Positions 42,429 to 53,206 are shown, counted from the first letter of the stretch. The stretch: DNA of 64,000 nucleotides from Kastovskya adunca ATA6-11-RM4 (GCA_019359445.1 JAHHHJ010000001.1:239334-303333); one strand, 5' to 3'. Notes: a model not told the origin generated them from the letters alone. Numbers and translations are program-made.

Positions 42429-42722
42429 TCACCTAGCTCTCGTATGTAGTTCTATCCGGCTGAGAAGGTCAATGATCGCTATCAGTGATTGTGTAGAAAT
42501 ATAGACGATCAAACAGCCGATCAAACAGACGATGAGTAGTTGCAATAGGGCAAAAAAGAAAATAGTCGAGAAAGGAGAAACCCCAAGTTGCACAGAACCA
42601 CTTCCTAGCAGAATAATGGCGCTAAAGGTAGCTGTAATGAAGAATCCAAAATATTGGATTGCTTTCAAAATTGCAATAAATCTCGTATAAAGCCTACCTT
42701 GTTCGGGATTAGTTTGGGTCAT
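42429..42722 (-). CDS. Small membrane protein, unknown function
   Basis: A 97-residue product from ATG at 42722 (MTQTNPEQGRLYTRFI). An in-frame start 60 bp earlier gives a basic 20-residue head and is less likely. Two hydrophobic segments are visible (AIQYFGFFITATFSAIILLG and TIFFFALLQLLIVCLIGCLIVYI), joined by a short loop. No motif is recognised. It is on the same strand as the exported protein at 41608 but about 170 bp upstream of it. Confidence 0.6.
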   Translation of the reverse strand: MTQTNPEQGRLYTRFIAILKAIQYFGFFITATFSAIILLGSGSVQLGVSPFSTIFFFALLQLLIVCLIGCLIVYISTQSLIAIIDLLSRIELHTRAR

Positions 42723-42821
42723 TTTAGAGCCACCACCGCTTTTAAAGAGAAATGAAAATTTCCTATGAGGAGATACTCTCATAATAATTTCGATAGGTGA
42801 AACAGGTAACTGAAGTCCTAA

Positions 42822-43016
42822 TTACCTACCCACAGCTTCCTTGGCAGCGTAAATTCCTCTAATGGTAATTTCCGTGATGCCGCGATCGCTCCTTTCCTCC
42901 AACTCCAGCCCGAACAGATTTACCGCATCAACGGCGGCAAATGGATCAGGTTCTGAATTCAACAAAAGCAGTACATAGCGAAAACTGATCTTACAGTCGA
43001 AAGGTAGAACAATAAG
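42822..43016 (-). pseudogene. Possible gene remnant encoding a C-terminal fragment
   Basis: An open frame of 64 codons with a coding-like composition but no ATG. It reads DPFAAVDAVNLFGLELEERS followed by DRGITEITIRGIYAAKEAVGR and a stop. The only in-frame starts are TTG codons near 42960. The amphipathic, charged sequence and a HIP1-like GCGATCGC in the body suggest a real protein once. It could be a truncated gene whose 5' part was lost before typA, or a short unannotated gene. I do not recognise the family. Confidence 0.35.
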
Positions 43017-43078
43017 CTAGAATTATTAAGAAACCTTGAGTAACGCTCAACAGTCTTAGCAATTTTTTTGACGCTTTT

Positions 43079-44869
43079 ATGTCTCTCCCCATTCGCAACG
43101 TTGCTATCATCGCCCACGTCGATCACGGCAAAACCACCCTTGTCGATGCCCTCCTCAAACAATCTGGCATCTTCCGCGAAGGGGAAGACGTTCCAGACTG
43201 CGTCATGGACTCCAACGATTTGGAGCGAGAACGCGGAATTACCATTCTTTCTAAAAATACAGCGGTCTACTACAAAGAGACGCTGATCAATATTGTTGAT
43301 ACCCCTGGACACGCAGACTTCGGTGGTGAAGTTGAGCGAGTATTGGGCATGGTAGATGGCTGTCTACTGATTGTGGACGCCAATGAAGGGCCGATGCCTC
43401 AGACGCGCTTTGTGCTAAAAAAAGCGCTGGAAAAGGGACTACGTCCGATTGTGATTGTTAACAAAATCGACCGTCCCCAAGCAGACCCCTACGGCTCCAT
43501 TGATAAGGCGCTAGATTTGTTCCTGGAACTAGGGGCTGATGACGATCAGTGTGAGTTTCCTTATCTATTTGCCTCCGGTTTAGACGGTTACGCCAAAGAA
43601 GATTTGGATGCCGAAGGCGTAGATATGCAGCCGCTGTTTGAATCCATTTTGCGCCACGTTCCACCCCCTGTTGGCGATGCGGACAAGCCGCTGCAATTAC
43701 AAGTCACAACCCTAGATTATTCCGAATATCTCGGACGGATTGTGATTGGACGGATACACAATGGCACCATCAGATCTGGACAACAAGCCGCTTTGGTGAC
43801 AGAGACAGGTGAGATTGTCAAAGCCAAAATTTCAAAACTGATGGGCTTTAAAGGACTTTCGCGAGTCGATCTCGAAGAATCGACCGCCGGAAATCTTGTT
43901 GCCGTTGCGGGGTTTGCCAATGCCAATATTGGCGAGACGATTACTGACCCCATTGACCCCCAGGCGTTACCCCTAATCAAGGTGGATGAGCCGACATTGC
44001 AGATGACCTTCTCGGTGAACGATTCGCCGTTTGCGGGTCAAGAAGGGAGTTTCGTGACCTCCAGACAAGTGCGCGATCGCCTCACACGAGAATTGGAGAC
44101 AAACGTCGCCCTGCGCGTCGAAGAAGCCGACTCTCCGGATAAATTCCTCGTCTCTGGACGGGGTGAATTGCATCTGGGCATCCTCATTGAAACTATGCGC
44201 CGTGAAGGTTATGAGTTTCAAGTTTCTCAGCCGAAAGTGATTTATCGCGAAGTCAACGGCAATGTGTGCGAACCTTACGAATGTCTAGTGCTAGATGTCC
44301 CAGAAGTTGCTGTCGGCGGCTGCATTGAGCGCCTAGGACAGCGTCGGGGTGAAATGCAGGATATGCAAGTCGGGGCAAATGGTCGCACTCAGCTAGAGTT
44401 TGTGATTCCGGCGCGGGGTTTGGTCGGTTTCCGGGGTGAATTCTTGCGCCTGACACGCGGTGAAGGGATTATGAACCACAGCTTCCTAGACTATCGCCCC
44501 CTATCCGGTGATGTTGAAACTCGCCGCAACGGTGTAATCATCTCTTTTGAAGAAGGGGTGGCAACGTTCTACGCCCTGAAAAACGGCGAAGACCGGGGTG
44601 CCTTCTTCATCACTCCTAGCACCAAGGTTTACAAAGGGATGATTGTTGGCGAACACAATCGTGCTCAAGACCTGGAGTTGAATGTTTGTAAGACCAAGCA
44701 GTTGACCAACCATCGCGCGGCAACGGGTGATGAGCTAGTGCAGTTGCAAGCCCCTATGGATATGAGTCTGGAGCGTGCTTTGGAGTATATTGGCCCAGAT
44801 GAGTTGGTGGAAGTAACACCAGAGTCGATTCGCTTGCGGAAGGTATCGAAGAAGCTAGCGAAACGGTAA
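43079..44869 (+). CDS. typA: Ribosome-associated GTPase TypA/BipA
   Basis: A translational GTPase involved in ribosome assembly and stress adaptation. The 596-residue product begins directly with the G domain: G1 [15 protein letters not shown], switch I with RERGITI, G3 [11 protein letters not shown], and G4 NKIDRP. EF-Tu domain II follows, then EF-G-like domain III, and the BipA-specific C-terminal domain ([29 protein letters not shown]). Length and order match the family. It is followed 51 bp downstream by a strong terminator (44921-44949). Confidence 0.96.
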   Translation: MSLPIRNVAIIAHVDHGKTTLVDALLKQSGIFREGEDVPDCVMDSNDLERERGITILSKNTAVYYKETLINIVDTPGHADFGGEVERVLGMVDGCLLIVDANEGPMPQTRFVLKKALEKGLRPIVIVNKIDRPQADPYGSIDKALDLFLELGADDDQCEFPYLFASGLDGYAKEDLDAEGVDMQPLFESILRHVPPPVGDADKPLQLQVTTLDYSEYLGRIVIGRIHNGTIRSGQQAALVTETGEIVKAKISKLMGFKGLSRVDLEESTAGNLVAVAGFANANIGETITDPIDPQALPLIKVDEPTLQMTFSVNDSPFAGQEGSFVTSRQVRDRLTRELETNVALRVEEADSPDKFLVSGRGELHLGILIETMRREGYEFQVSQPKVIYREVNGNVCEPYECLVLDVPEVAVGGCIERLGQRRGEMQDMQVGANGRTQLEFVIPARGLVGFRGEFLRLTRGEGIMNHSFLDYRPLSGDVETRRNGVIISFEEGVATFYALKNGEDRGAFFITPSTKVYKGMIVGEHNRAQDLELNVCKTKQLTNHRAATGDELVQLQAPMDMSLERALEYIGPDELVEVTPESIRLRKVSKKLAKR

Positions 44870-44920
44870 GCGCAAAAAATATAGTAGTCCGCAGATTTCA
44901 ATTTGCGGCTACACAAAAAC

Positions 44921-44949
44921 AGCCCGCCTCGCCTGTGCGGGCTATTTTT
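44921..44949 (+). terminator. Rho-independent terminator of typA
   Basis: AGCCCGC (44921-44927) pairs with GCGGGCT (44937-44943) around CTCGCCTGT, followed directly by ATTTTTATT. It stands 51 bp after the typA stop codon. Confidence 0.85.
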
Positions 44950-45013
44950 ATTGATGAATTATCTCTCGCTCCTGAAGACTCGCATTACAGCGATCGCTTG
45001 ACGAGGGAGGATA

Positions 45014-46228
45014 TCACTTATTCATCATCCATTCACGGCTTGAGGATGCGCCGTCTATACCACCAGTTCGTAGCTTCCGTTCTAGGTCGTTGGGATCGGG
45101 GGAAGCTTTCCGGGCATCATCGATGGTAAGCCGACCCATTAAGAGTTGCTCGTAGAGTGCCTGATTCATCAGTTGCATCCCCTCCATGGTGTCGGTTTCC
45201 ATCAGTCGCAGGACTTCTTCGTCTTCCCCTTTCATCAAGTAATCTTGTACCGCCAAGGTGTTGATGAGAACGTCGTGAACCGCAAGGCGGTGCTTGTCTG
45301 TGGTGGGCAGCAAAAGTTGAGCGACGATCGCCACGAGAGACTCCACCATCTGAATCCGCATGGTATGTTGTTCATCCGGATTGTAGAGGTTTAGCAGGCG
45401 GTTAACGGCATTAACAGCGCTGCGCGTGTGGAGGGTACCCAAAACCAAGTGTCCGGTTTGGGCGGCTTGCAGGGCGGTGTTAATCGTAATGCGATCGCGC
45501 ATTTCCCCAATCAAAATCACATCCGGGTCTTCCCGCAATACTGACCTCAACGCCTGCAAAAACTCATGGGTGTGCAAGCCCACTTCCCTTTGACTAATTA
45601 GGCACTTGTGGGAAGGATGAACGTACTCAATCGGGTCTTCGATGGTGACAATGTGCTTGTGTGCCGTCTCATTGAGATAGCGAATCATCGCTGCGATCGT
45701 TGTTGATTTCCCGGAACCCGTTGGCCCCGTAACCAACACCAGTCCTTGAGGCTTGCTGACAATTTGCTTGAGAACCTGCGGCAACCCTAAGGTATCAATA
45801 GACGGAACATCCAGGCTGATCAGTCGCATCACGATCGCTCCCCCCGTCAGAGAGTCAAAACAATTCACCCGGCAACGGAGAAAGCCTGGATAAAAAATCG
45901 CTGTATCCAGCTCTTTGGTCTCTGAAAATTGTCTTTTCTGGGCAGGAGTGAGAATTTCAGACAGATAAGCCGCAAAAATCTCTGGAGTCGTCTTGCCATG
46001 ACCCTCAGCGACAAACATTTCACCCCGAACACGATATCTAGGGGGTAGCCCGACTCGAATATGAATGTCCGATGCCTTGCGAGCATGAGCCTCTTTAACC
46101 ATTTGCTGAATAGAAAGCACACGGTTCGATTCTGAGCGAGAGGCAGCTTTTCTTTGGGGAGGTGGGGAAGGAGGTGTTTGGGGATGAGCCTGATCGTGAA
46201 TTTCTGCCGAAGAATTCGTTTTATTCAT
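45014..46228 (-). CDS. pilT: Type IV pilus retraction ATPase, PilT family
   Basis: Cytoplasmic hexameric ATPase that depolymerises type IV pili for twitching and phototaxis. The 404-residue product has a Pro-rich head (HPQTPPSPPPQRKAAS). The N-terminal PAS-like domain follows (ASDIHIRVGLPPRYRVRGE). Walker A is TGPTGSGKSTTIAA at 167-180 and the Asp box IEDPIEYVH is near 197. Walker B is DVILIGEMRD at 236-245 and the His box TGHLVLGTLHT is at 258-268. PilB-type N-terminal domains are absent. Which of the cyanobacterial PilT paralogues (PilT1, PilT2) it is cannot be settled here. Its upstream region has a 23-bp direct repeat (46310-46352). Confidence 0.9.
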   Translation of the reverse strand: MNKTNSSAEIHDQAHPQTPPSPPPQRKAASRSESNRVLSIQQMVKEAHARKASDIHIRVGLPPRYRVRGEMFVAEGHGKTTPEIFAAYLSEILTPAQKRQFSETKELDTAIFYPGFLRCRVNCFDSLTGGAIVMRLISLDVPSIDTLGLPQVLKQIVSKPQGLVLVTGPTGSGKSTTIAAMIRYLNETAHKHIVTIEDPIEYVHPSHKCLISQREVGLHTHEFLQALRSVLREDPDVILIGEMRDRITINTALQAAQTGHLVLGTLHTRSAVNAVNRLLNLYNPDEQHTMRIQMVESLVAIVAQLLLPTTDKHRLAVHDVLINTLAVQDYLMKGEDEEVLRLMETDTMEGMQLMNQALYEQLLMGRLTIDDARKASPDPNDLERKLRTGGIDGASSSREWMMNK

Positions 46229-46309
46229 GTTTGGGTTTCCTTGTCGTCGGGGTTAATGCAGCCGGTTTACCGATGAGCGAACCTCACCCAACTAACTAAT
46301 GTAAAAGTC

Positions 46310-46352
46310 CACCGTGAATTTACGTAATTTATCACCGTGAATTTACTTAATT
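46310..46352. repeat. Direct repeat upstream of pilT
   Basis: CACCGTGAATTTACGTAATT (46310-46329) recurs with one change as CACCGTGAATTTACTTAATT at 46333-46352, a 23-bp period (about two helical turns). It lies 80-125 bp upstream of the pilT start codon and could be a pair of regulator binding sites. Confidence 0.6.
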
Positions 46353-46407
46353 GTAGGAACCCACTTTCCTTAAGAAACCTTTACTTATTCTTTCGTAATC
46401 AGTGCGA

Positions 46408-46554
46408 TGGAGGATGAGGTGATGGAGAGCACCCGGAGCAGGGGAGCAGGGGAGCAGGGGAGCAGGGGAGCAGGGGAGCAGGGGAGAAAATAACCAACCC
46501 CATTCACCCTTCATACTTCACCCTTCATACTTCATCCTTCATCCTTCATCCTTT
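46408..46554 (+). repeat. Composite intergenic repeat, copy 6
   Basis: Arm A is at least six perfect units of GGGGAGCA (46438-46485). The linker AGAAAATAACCAACCC follows, and arm B is TTCATACTTCACCC and TTCATCC units (46500-46553). It ends next to the stop codon of crtB (complement of TTA at 46555-46557). Arm C is absent. Confidence 0.85.
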
Positions 46555-47481
46555 TTAAAGCGCCTGCGCTCTTAGCCATGCCACAGGCAGAGTTCTGAAC
46601 TTTTTCACCTTAGGTACGTAGGCTCTTGTAGTGAACACATCGTACTGATTGCGTTCAATCACATCCAGAATCTGCTGATATAGCATCAGTGCCGCCCAGA
46701 CGGGCCAACGGGAGTCAGAGTTGAGGGCGCTGATGCCCATTGAGGCTTCTGTATAGTACTTGCGGGCGCGTTGGATTTGGAAACGCATTAATTCCTGCCA
46801 TCGCTCATCAACAACGCCGTTAAACAAGTCCTCTTCGGTGTAATTGAATAGTGCTAACTCTTCTAAGGGTAGATAAACGCGACCGCGACGCGTATCTTCC
46901 CCAACATCGCGGAGAATGTTTGTCAATTGGTTAGCAATTCCCAAGGCGATCGCTTGTTCGGTGGGATTATAGCTATCGGGTTGCTCCCAGGGAGCAGTGC
47001 CACGGTTGCTATCTACCCCCAGCACGGCACTGGACATCAAACCGACCGTTCCTGCCACCCGATAACAATAGAGCTTCAGGTCTTCAAAAGTCTCGTAGCG
47101 GCTGCGGTACAAATCCATCCGCTGTCCGGCAATCATATCCCGAAAGGGCTGAATATCCATCGGGAAACGTTGCAGCGTATCGACCAAAGCAACATCTGGG
47201 TCGTCTAAAGGCTCTCCGGCAAAGACCGATTCCAGTTGTTTTTCCCATCGCTCAAGCGTCTCTGGGGTTGTCAGCGCCGACTGAGGGCCATCCACTAGCT
47301 CGTCAGTTCGCCGACACCAGACGTATATCGCCCAGATAGCTCGTCGTTTTTCCTCCGGCATCAATAACGTGCCGAGGTAAAACGTCTTAGAGTACTTCGC
47401 CGTTACCTGACGGCAGAATTCGTAAGCATCCGACCGGGAGGCCAGCTTTCTCATGCTCGGGGAGTTAGGCAGTTGCAGCAT
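46555..47481 (-). CDS. crtB: Phytoene synthase (CrtB)
   Basis: Condenses two GGPP to 15-cis-phytoene, the first committed carotenoid step, at the membrane surface. ATG at 47481 (MLQLPNSPSMRKLAS) is the usual cyanobacterial start, so the product is 308 residues. Frame extension to 47520 is possible. Substrate motifs are DELVDGP (first Asp-rich region) and NILRDVGEDTRRGRVYLP (second). YSKTFYLGTLLMPEEKRRAIWAIYVWCR is typical of the family. It follows crtP by about 40 bp on the same strand, an operon arrangement conserved among cyanobacteria. Confidence 0.95.
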   Translation of the reverse strand: MLQLPNSPSMRKLASRSDAYEFCRQVTAKYSKTFYLGTLLMPEEKRRAIWAIYVWCRRTDELVDGPQSALTTPETLERWEKQLESVFAGEPLDDPDVALVDTLQRFPMDIQPFRDMIAGQRMDLYRSRYETFEDLKLYCYRVAGTVGLMSSAVLGVDSNRGTAPWEQPDSYNPTEQAIALGIANQLTNILRDVGEDTRRGRVYLPLEELALFNYTEEDLFNGVVDERWQELMRFQIQRARKYYTEASMGISALNSDSRWPVWAALMLYQQILDVIERNQYDVFTTRAYVPKVKKFRTLPVAWLRAQAL

Positions 47482-47523
47482 TCGTGGCAAGCTAGAAGAG
47501 TGGAAGCGAGCAACAATCAAAAA

Positions 47524-48999
<1,476 letters not shown>

Positions 49000-49148
49000 T
49001 TATCAGTACTACTCTTGAATAAGTGCTTGTAAAGTGTCTCGCACTCATTATAGTTTGCATTCCGTTACATTTCGCCTCTAAACGAGAATCATCTCTTCAT
49101 CGGCTTGATAGCGGAGTATTGAAACGCGATCCATTGGGAGGAAGTTTT

Positions 49149-49547
49149 ATGAGTTCAGATAATAGCAATAGTGGCGATCGCTCTTTTCCCTTAAGTGCGG
49201 AAGATTTAGCGATCGCCAGAGAACTCAGAGCTGTTAGGATAGAGCGTCAACGCTTCTACAACAAGTTAGACGGCTCTCTCAAAGCACTTTTTAGCCATTG
49301 CGAGTGGAGAATCACCCCGCACCCCAATGGTTTGATAGAACTTATCGTCACTTGCCCCAGCTTGGTTATCTACAAGCGGTTATACAATCGAGCGATCGGC
49401 ATTCAGCGGCGACTCGAAGAGATTGTGCCGCTTCAGCACACCCGCTTCCAACTCGAATATCCCCCCCTCCCCCATACCTATTACGAGCATGAAGTTCTGT
49501 GGGGTGATGAAACTGATGATTTCTTTAATAATGACAATGAGTTTTAG
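49149..49547 (+). CDS. Conserved hypothetical protein, cyanobacterial
   Basis: A 132-residue soluble protein. ATG at 49149 (MSSDNSNSGDRSF) has a good ribosome site (GGGAGGAAG) 5 bp upstream. The frame continues further upstream, but that part is intergenic and rejected. Features: a helical segment with LAIARELRAVRIERQRFYNK, then CEWRITPHPNGLIELIVTCPSLVIYKRLYNRAIGIQ, and a tail rich in Asp and Asn (DETDDFFNNDNEF). No motif is recognised. It is divergent from crtP with about 150 bp between the starts and may share a regulatory region. Confidence 0.7.
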   Translation: MSSDNSNSGDRSFPLSAEDLAIARELRAVRIERQRFYNKLDGSLKALFSHCEWRITPHPNGLIELIVTCPSLVIYKRLYNRAIGIQRRLEEIVPLQHTRFQLEYPPLPHTYYEHEVLWGDETDDFFNNDNEF

Positions 49548-49595
49548 CTAGCAAAAATTGTTAGAACAGACGGAACGTTTCCTGGGTTTAGATAT

Positions 49596-49634
49596 AAATA
49601 TTACTTTTAGCAACTTTGTCAAGAGTAATATTTA
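49596..49634. terminator. Inverted repeat after the hypothetical gene
   Basis: AAATATTACTTTT (49596-49608) and AAGAGTAATATTT (49621-49633) pair at 12 of 13 positions around a 12-nt loop, about 50 bp past the stop at 49547. It is a terminator candidate without a long T run. Confidence 0.45.
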
Positions 49635-50004
49635 TGAAATATAAGCAGATAAACCCGAAAAATTAGTTATTTTTACCAACTTCAGCCATTCGGAAAATTA
49701 ACACTTGCTCCTGTAGTTCAGAAAAATCGATAACTTGAGCAAGTACTTTATTCGCCATTTATATACAGCGTTTTCTATGTTAGTGAGGTGCATCCTATCC
49801 CACTAGCCCATTTTCTACAGAGAAGAGAGAAAAATTGACTGTATCTCACCGTGTAAGATCGGCTTCTCCACTCAAACCCTGGTGCGATCGCCCAATCGAG
49901 TCATGGTTGGTTTCACGTTACCGACTGATTCACAAGCAAGGACTTAACAGTACTCAACCCAACTTACAGCGACGGGCGATCTCACTCGTTCCAATACTCC
50001 GCCT

Positions 50005-50060
50005 TGGGATGCTCCGCGAAGGCTCTGCCTCCAGCAAGCGGCAAAGCCGCATCGGAGTAG
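50005..50060. repeat. Dispersed GCAAGCGGCAAAGCCGC-type repeat
   Basis: GGGATGCTCCGCGAAGGCTC and AGCAAGCGGCAAAGCCGCAT are nested short palindromes of the kind spread through cyanobacterial intergenic DNA. It produces an open frame by chance. Confidence 0.6.
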
Positions 50061-50104
50061 GTTGCGACATTAGGTTAATGCTAGATAAGACCGATATAGG
50101 AGGT

Positions 50105-50300
50105 GGTATCCAGCAAAAATGACGGATAACATCCCAGATTTCAGGATTGACTATCAGAAGTAACAGACAACACCCCAAAAGCCCGGACTTAACCTGCAAA
50201 GTTTCTGTTTAATCCCTTAAAACTAGGGTGTTATTCAGCAAATCTGACAGATAATCCTGGAAAGTAAAGGTATTATCCAGCCTATTTGACGGTGAATACA
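50105..50300. repeat. Degenerate tandem array, about 42-bp period, upstream of the AIPR gene
   Basis: Three clear units share TATyCAGC, five bases, then TGACrG: CAGC at 50111, 50236 and 50278, with TGAC exactly nine bases later in each. A fainter unit at 50194 (CTGCAAAG ... TTAATCC) lies 42 bp before 50236. The spacings are 42 bp and 125 bp (about three times 42). Each unit is itself partly palindromic (TATCC...GGATA). Confidence 0.55.
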
Positions 50301-50413
50301 TAGTTAGGATGCTTTAAGTTATCTGCAAGGGCGCAGTGCTAAGCTATCTGCTGGGAAAGCAACTCTCTAAAAAATCCTTAGAAGGTGTAGGCTAGGGGAA
50401 GTTATCCCTAAGT

Positions 50414-52156
50414 ATGAGTATGGATTTAGTAACTCAAAATCTTGTCAACTCCTTTAAGCAGGAGCAAGGCTTCCCAGAAGATATCCATAACTCAACACTT
50501 TTTGAGCATTTTGTAAACTACTGTGTAGTATCGAAAGAATATGCTGATGAATTTGAAGTTGAAGATGTTCATGTTGCTGGTGGTAACGACCTTCAGCTAG
50601 ATGGGGTTACAGTTATCGTAAACGGATTAATCGTCAACACAATTGAGGAAATTGATGACTTAGCAACTACCAATAAGTATATTGATGCAGAGTTTATTTT
50701 TATTCAAGCAAAATCTAGTAAAAACTTTGATGGTGCCGAGATTTCTAACATGTTTTATGGGGTGCGAGAGTTATTTTCTTCAACTCCTACATTGCCAAGG
50801 AACGATCTTCTTTGTCAGAAGGAGAAGATCCTTAGACATATTTATACCAAAAGCTCCATATTTCGTCGTGGCAATCCACAACTTAAACTTTATTATGTCA
50901 CCACTGGTAAGTGGCAGGATGATGATAAGTTAAAGGCACGTATAGAGAATGAACTGTCAACCCTTGAAGAATTAAATATCTTTAGAACATTACCTGCGTT
51001 TGAAGCCGTTGATGCAAAGAAATTACAACAATTCTTTAGTCAGGCACAAAACACTCTCTCCAAAACAATCATATTTTCTAAGAGAGTTACTTTACCTGCA
51101 ATGACAGGAGTTAAAGAATCCTATCTTGGATACTTGCCTGTCTCAGCCTATTTAAGCCTAATCACTGATGAGAATGGTAATCTCTTGCGGGGTTCATTTT
51201 ATGATAACGTTCGGGATTTTCAAGGAGATAATCCTGTAAATCAGGAAATTGAGCAAACTTTGACGAGCCAAGCAAAGGAAACTTTTATCTTATTGAATAA
51301 TGGTGTTACTTTAGTTGCAGATGATTTAAGTGTAACTGGAGATAGTTTTAACTTGACTGGCTTTCAAATTGTCAATGGATGCCAAACTAGCCATGTTCTT
51401 TTCAATAATCGAGCTACCATATCAGACAATGTGTATATTCCTATCAAGCTAATTGTTTCTCCTGAAGATGTTTTAAAGAATCAAATAACTAAAGCGACTA
51501 ATAGACAAACTGTAGTCAAGCTGGAAGAACTATCTGCATTAACAGATTTTCAGAAAACTCTGGAACAATACTACAACGCTATTCAAGAAGAACATCGGCT
51601 TTACTATGAGAGACGCTCACAACAGTATCGTTCTTTTTTGGATTCAGAGGACAGTCCTGAGAAAATACAGATTGTTACGATTTCCACTCAAATTCGCGCC
51701 TTTGCATCAATGTTTTTAGATCGTGCTCATCAGGCTAGTAGATATTATGGCACTCTCTTAAAGGATGTTAAAAACAGGATATTTGTTAATGGTCATTTCC
51801 CAATTGCATATTATGTCAGTGCTTATGCGCTTTTTCGGATAGAATCTTTTTTGCGAAAAAAGCAAATTGACGGTAAGTATAGAGCGTTTAAATACCATTT
51901 GCTAGGTATTTTGCGAATGCAAATTGCTGGAACATCCATCCCTCAAATGAATTCCAATCAGTTTGAAAAGTATTGCGAGAAAGTCCAAAATGAACTATGG
52001 GATGAAGCAAAAATAGCATCAGCGATCAACCAAGCGTGTCAAGTTCTTGATAGAGTACTTAATGGCAACTATGACCGGGATAAAGCAAAAGATTCTACAA
52101 TTCAGGAGCAAGCCAAAACCATTCTTCAAGCACGGCAGAGTAGTTCTAGCAATTAA
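50414..52156 (+). CDS. AIPR family protein (abortive phage infection)
   Basis: A 580-residue protein of the AIPR family (Abi-related). The diagnostic region is FILLNNGVTLVADDL (about residues 295-309) followed by GFQIVNGCQTSHVLF (about 316-330). Later come IKLIVSPEDV, KATNRQTVVKLEE and RLYYERRSQQYR. These are the conserved AIPR blocks. The N-terminal 250 residues look like a separate helical/beta region with the EFIFIQAKSSKNFDGAEI motif, reminiscent of a restriction-endonuclease-like fold (Q-x-K). It is visibly more AT-rich than its neighbours and has few HIP1 sites, which suggests acquisition. No other defence gene is adjacent. Exact mechanism unknown. Confidence 0.88.
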   Translation: MSMDLVTQNLVNSFKQEQGFPEDIHNSTLFEHFVNYCVVSKEYADEFEVEDVHVAGGNDLQLDGVTVIVNGLIVNTIEEIDDLATTNKYIDAEFIFIQAKSSKNFDGAEISNMFYGVRELFSSTPTLPRNDLLCQKEKILRHIYTKSSIFRRGNPQLKLYYVTTGKWQDDDKLKARIENELSTLEELNIFRTLPAFEAVDAKKLQQFFSQAQNTLSKTIIFSKRVTLPAMTGVKESYLGYLPVSAYLSLITDENGNLLRGSFYDNVRDFQGDNPVNQEIEQTLTSQAKETFILLNNGVTLVADDLSVTGDSFNLTGFQIVNGCQTSHVLFNNRATISDNVYIPIKLIVSPEDVLKNQITKATNRQTVVKLEELSALTDFQKTLEQYYNAIQEEHRLYYERRSQQYRSFLDSEDSPEKIQIVTISTQIRAFASMFLDRAHQASRYYGTLLKDVKNRIFVNGHFPIAYYVSAYALFRIESFLRKKQIDGKYRAFKYHLLGILRMQIAGTSIPQMNSNQFEKYCEKVQNELWDEAKIASAINQACQVLDRVLNGNYDRDKAKDSTIQEQAKTILQARQSSSSN

Positions 52157-52526
52157 TAAACAACGGTAAGTTAGTATTTTTGAAGAAAGGTTTAGAACTC
52201 GCTGCTAAAACGCGATCAAATTGTCTACCAATTTTATGTAGGTTCTGGAAGTGTCCGCTAGTTTGTTAATTAGCTGTTATGAATTAGTCAGTGAATATTG
52301 AAGCAGTTAGAGCTGAAGCATTAATCTATTTGCTACAACTGATTGGTAGTCTTTTACTTCTATTTTGAAATCTGCAACGTTAATAACTAACAATTGCTTT
52401 TTTGGGAAATTCAGAAAAAAGTTGGGTTATTGGGTGGGCATTAGCCGCAATAAACCTGACATCAGTTCTAAAAATTCGTTTCTCCGCAATGCCCACCTTA
52501 CCTTTAATTCAATTAGATGCTTCTAC
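52157..52526. other. AT-rich intergenic region after the AIPR gene
   Basis: About 370 bp. It contains a widely spaced inverted repeat, GGTGGGCATT (52433-52442) and AATGCCCACC (52488-52497), similar to a unit after the hydrolase gene near 11518. The 65-codon frame across it has no support. Confidence 0.5.
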
Positions 52527-52871
52527 TTAGAGGATGCGGAATATAAAGGGGTATCGGTATGACGAGTTGGGATTATTAAGAGCGTGAAGAATCGCAAAAA
52601 CAGGCATAATCCAACTTGCCAGAAATAAAAGACCGAGAAGAGGCCAACCAATTAAGAGAAGCGTCAAAAACCCAAAAATTACGCCATAAAGCCAGGCATT
52701 GAGGTGGAAGTTAAGAGCTTCTCTAGCATTTTCTTTAACGACGGGGTCATCGGATACGAACAAAACTGCAATCGGAATCCCGACAGATACGAACAACCCG
52801 CTAAGAAAAATTGACCCATGAGATACGGCTGACAAAAGCTTTCGTTTGTCCGGATCGTACTCAGTTACCAT
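52527..52871 (-). CDS. DUF4870 small membrane protein
   Basis: A 114-residue membrane protein with three to four hydrophobic segments: ISHGSIFLSG-type first segment (SHGSIFLSGLFVSVGIPIAV), LYGVIFGFLTLLLIGWPLLG and LLFLASWIMPVFAILHAL. The segment DPVVKENAREALNFHLNAWLYG is diagnostic for DUF4870 proteins, which share a fold idea with Tic20-like families. Function is unknown. It ends close to the repeat region downstream of the AIPR gene and is transcribed towards it. Confidence 0.85.
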   Translation of the reverse strand: MVTEYDPDKRKLLSAVSHGSIFLSGLFVSVGIPIAVLFVSDDPVVKENAREALNFHLNAWLYGVIFGFLTLLLIGWPLLGLLFLASWIMPVFAILHALNNPNSSYRYPFIFRIL

Positions 52872-53206
52872 GAAATTGCCCCTATGACTAATAATCTTTT
52901 TCTAGTCACGACTCTAACACTGATAGGCTAGGGAGACTGACCTGAAAGCCTATCCCTAGTTGGCTAGATATCCGTACCGTTGAGCTAAAGCGATACAAAA
53001 CAAAGCTACCTACCTATGTAGGTTTAGGTTTTAGCCGTTGAGCGTGAAGCGATCGCTGTAAGCACAAACTGCAGTACCTCTATCTCCTCAACAATAGGGG
53101 GATTACTTTGCCAAACACTAATTCAGTCAGGAGTTAGGAGAAACAGTCATTGCGAAGACTTGACTTCTATAATGTTTTTTGAAAGCCCCTTCACTATTGC
53201 TTCAGG
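52872..53206. other. Intergenic region between DUF4870 and prfC
   Basis: About 335 bp between divergent starts, with one HIP1 site. Direct repetition of CTACCTACCTATGTAGGTTT gives a small palindrome near 53005-53025. No gene is supported. Confidence 0.4.

Larger units (their letters stand above)
49548..50413. other. Accessory intergenic region upstream of the AIPR gene
   Basis: About 870 bp without a supported gene. It holds an inverted repeat (49596-49634), a dispersed palindromic repeat (50005-50060) and a degenerate tandem array (50105-50300). A 95-codon frame at 49835-50122 runs through the dispersed repeat and has no motifs, so it is not called. Confidence 0.55.

Noticed and set aside
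49835..50122. Open frame of 95 codons upstream of the AIPR gene
   Set aside because: It runs through a dispersed palindromic repeat, has no motif and no ribosome site.
52365..52562. 65-codon plus-strand frame after the AIPR gene
   Set aside because: It spans a GGTGGGCATT/AATGCCCACC inverted repeat, and its end overlaps the DUF4870 gene.
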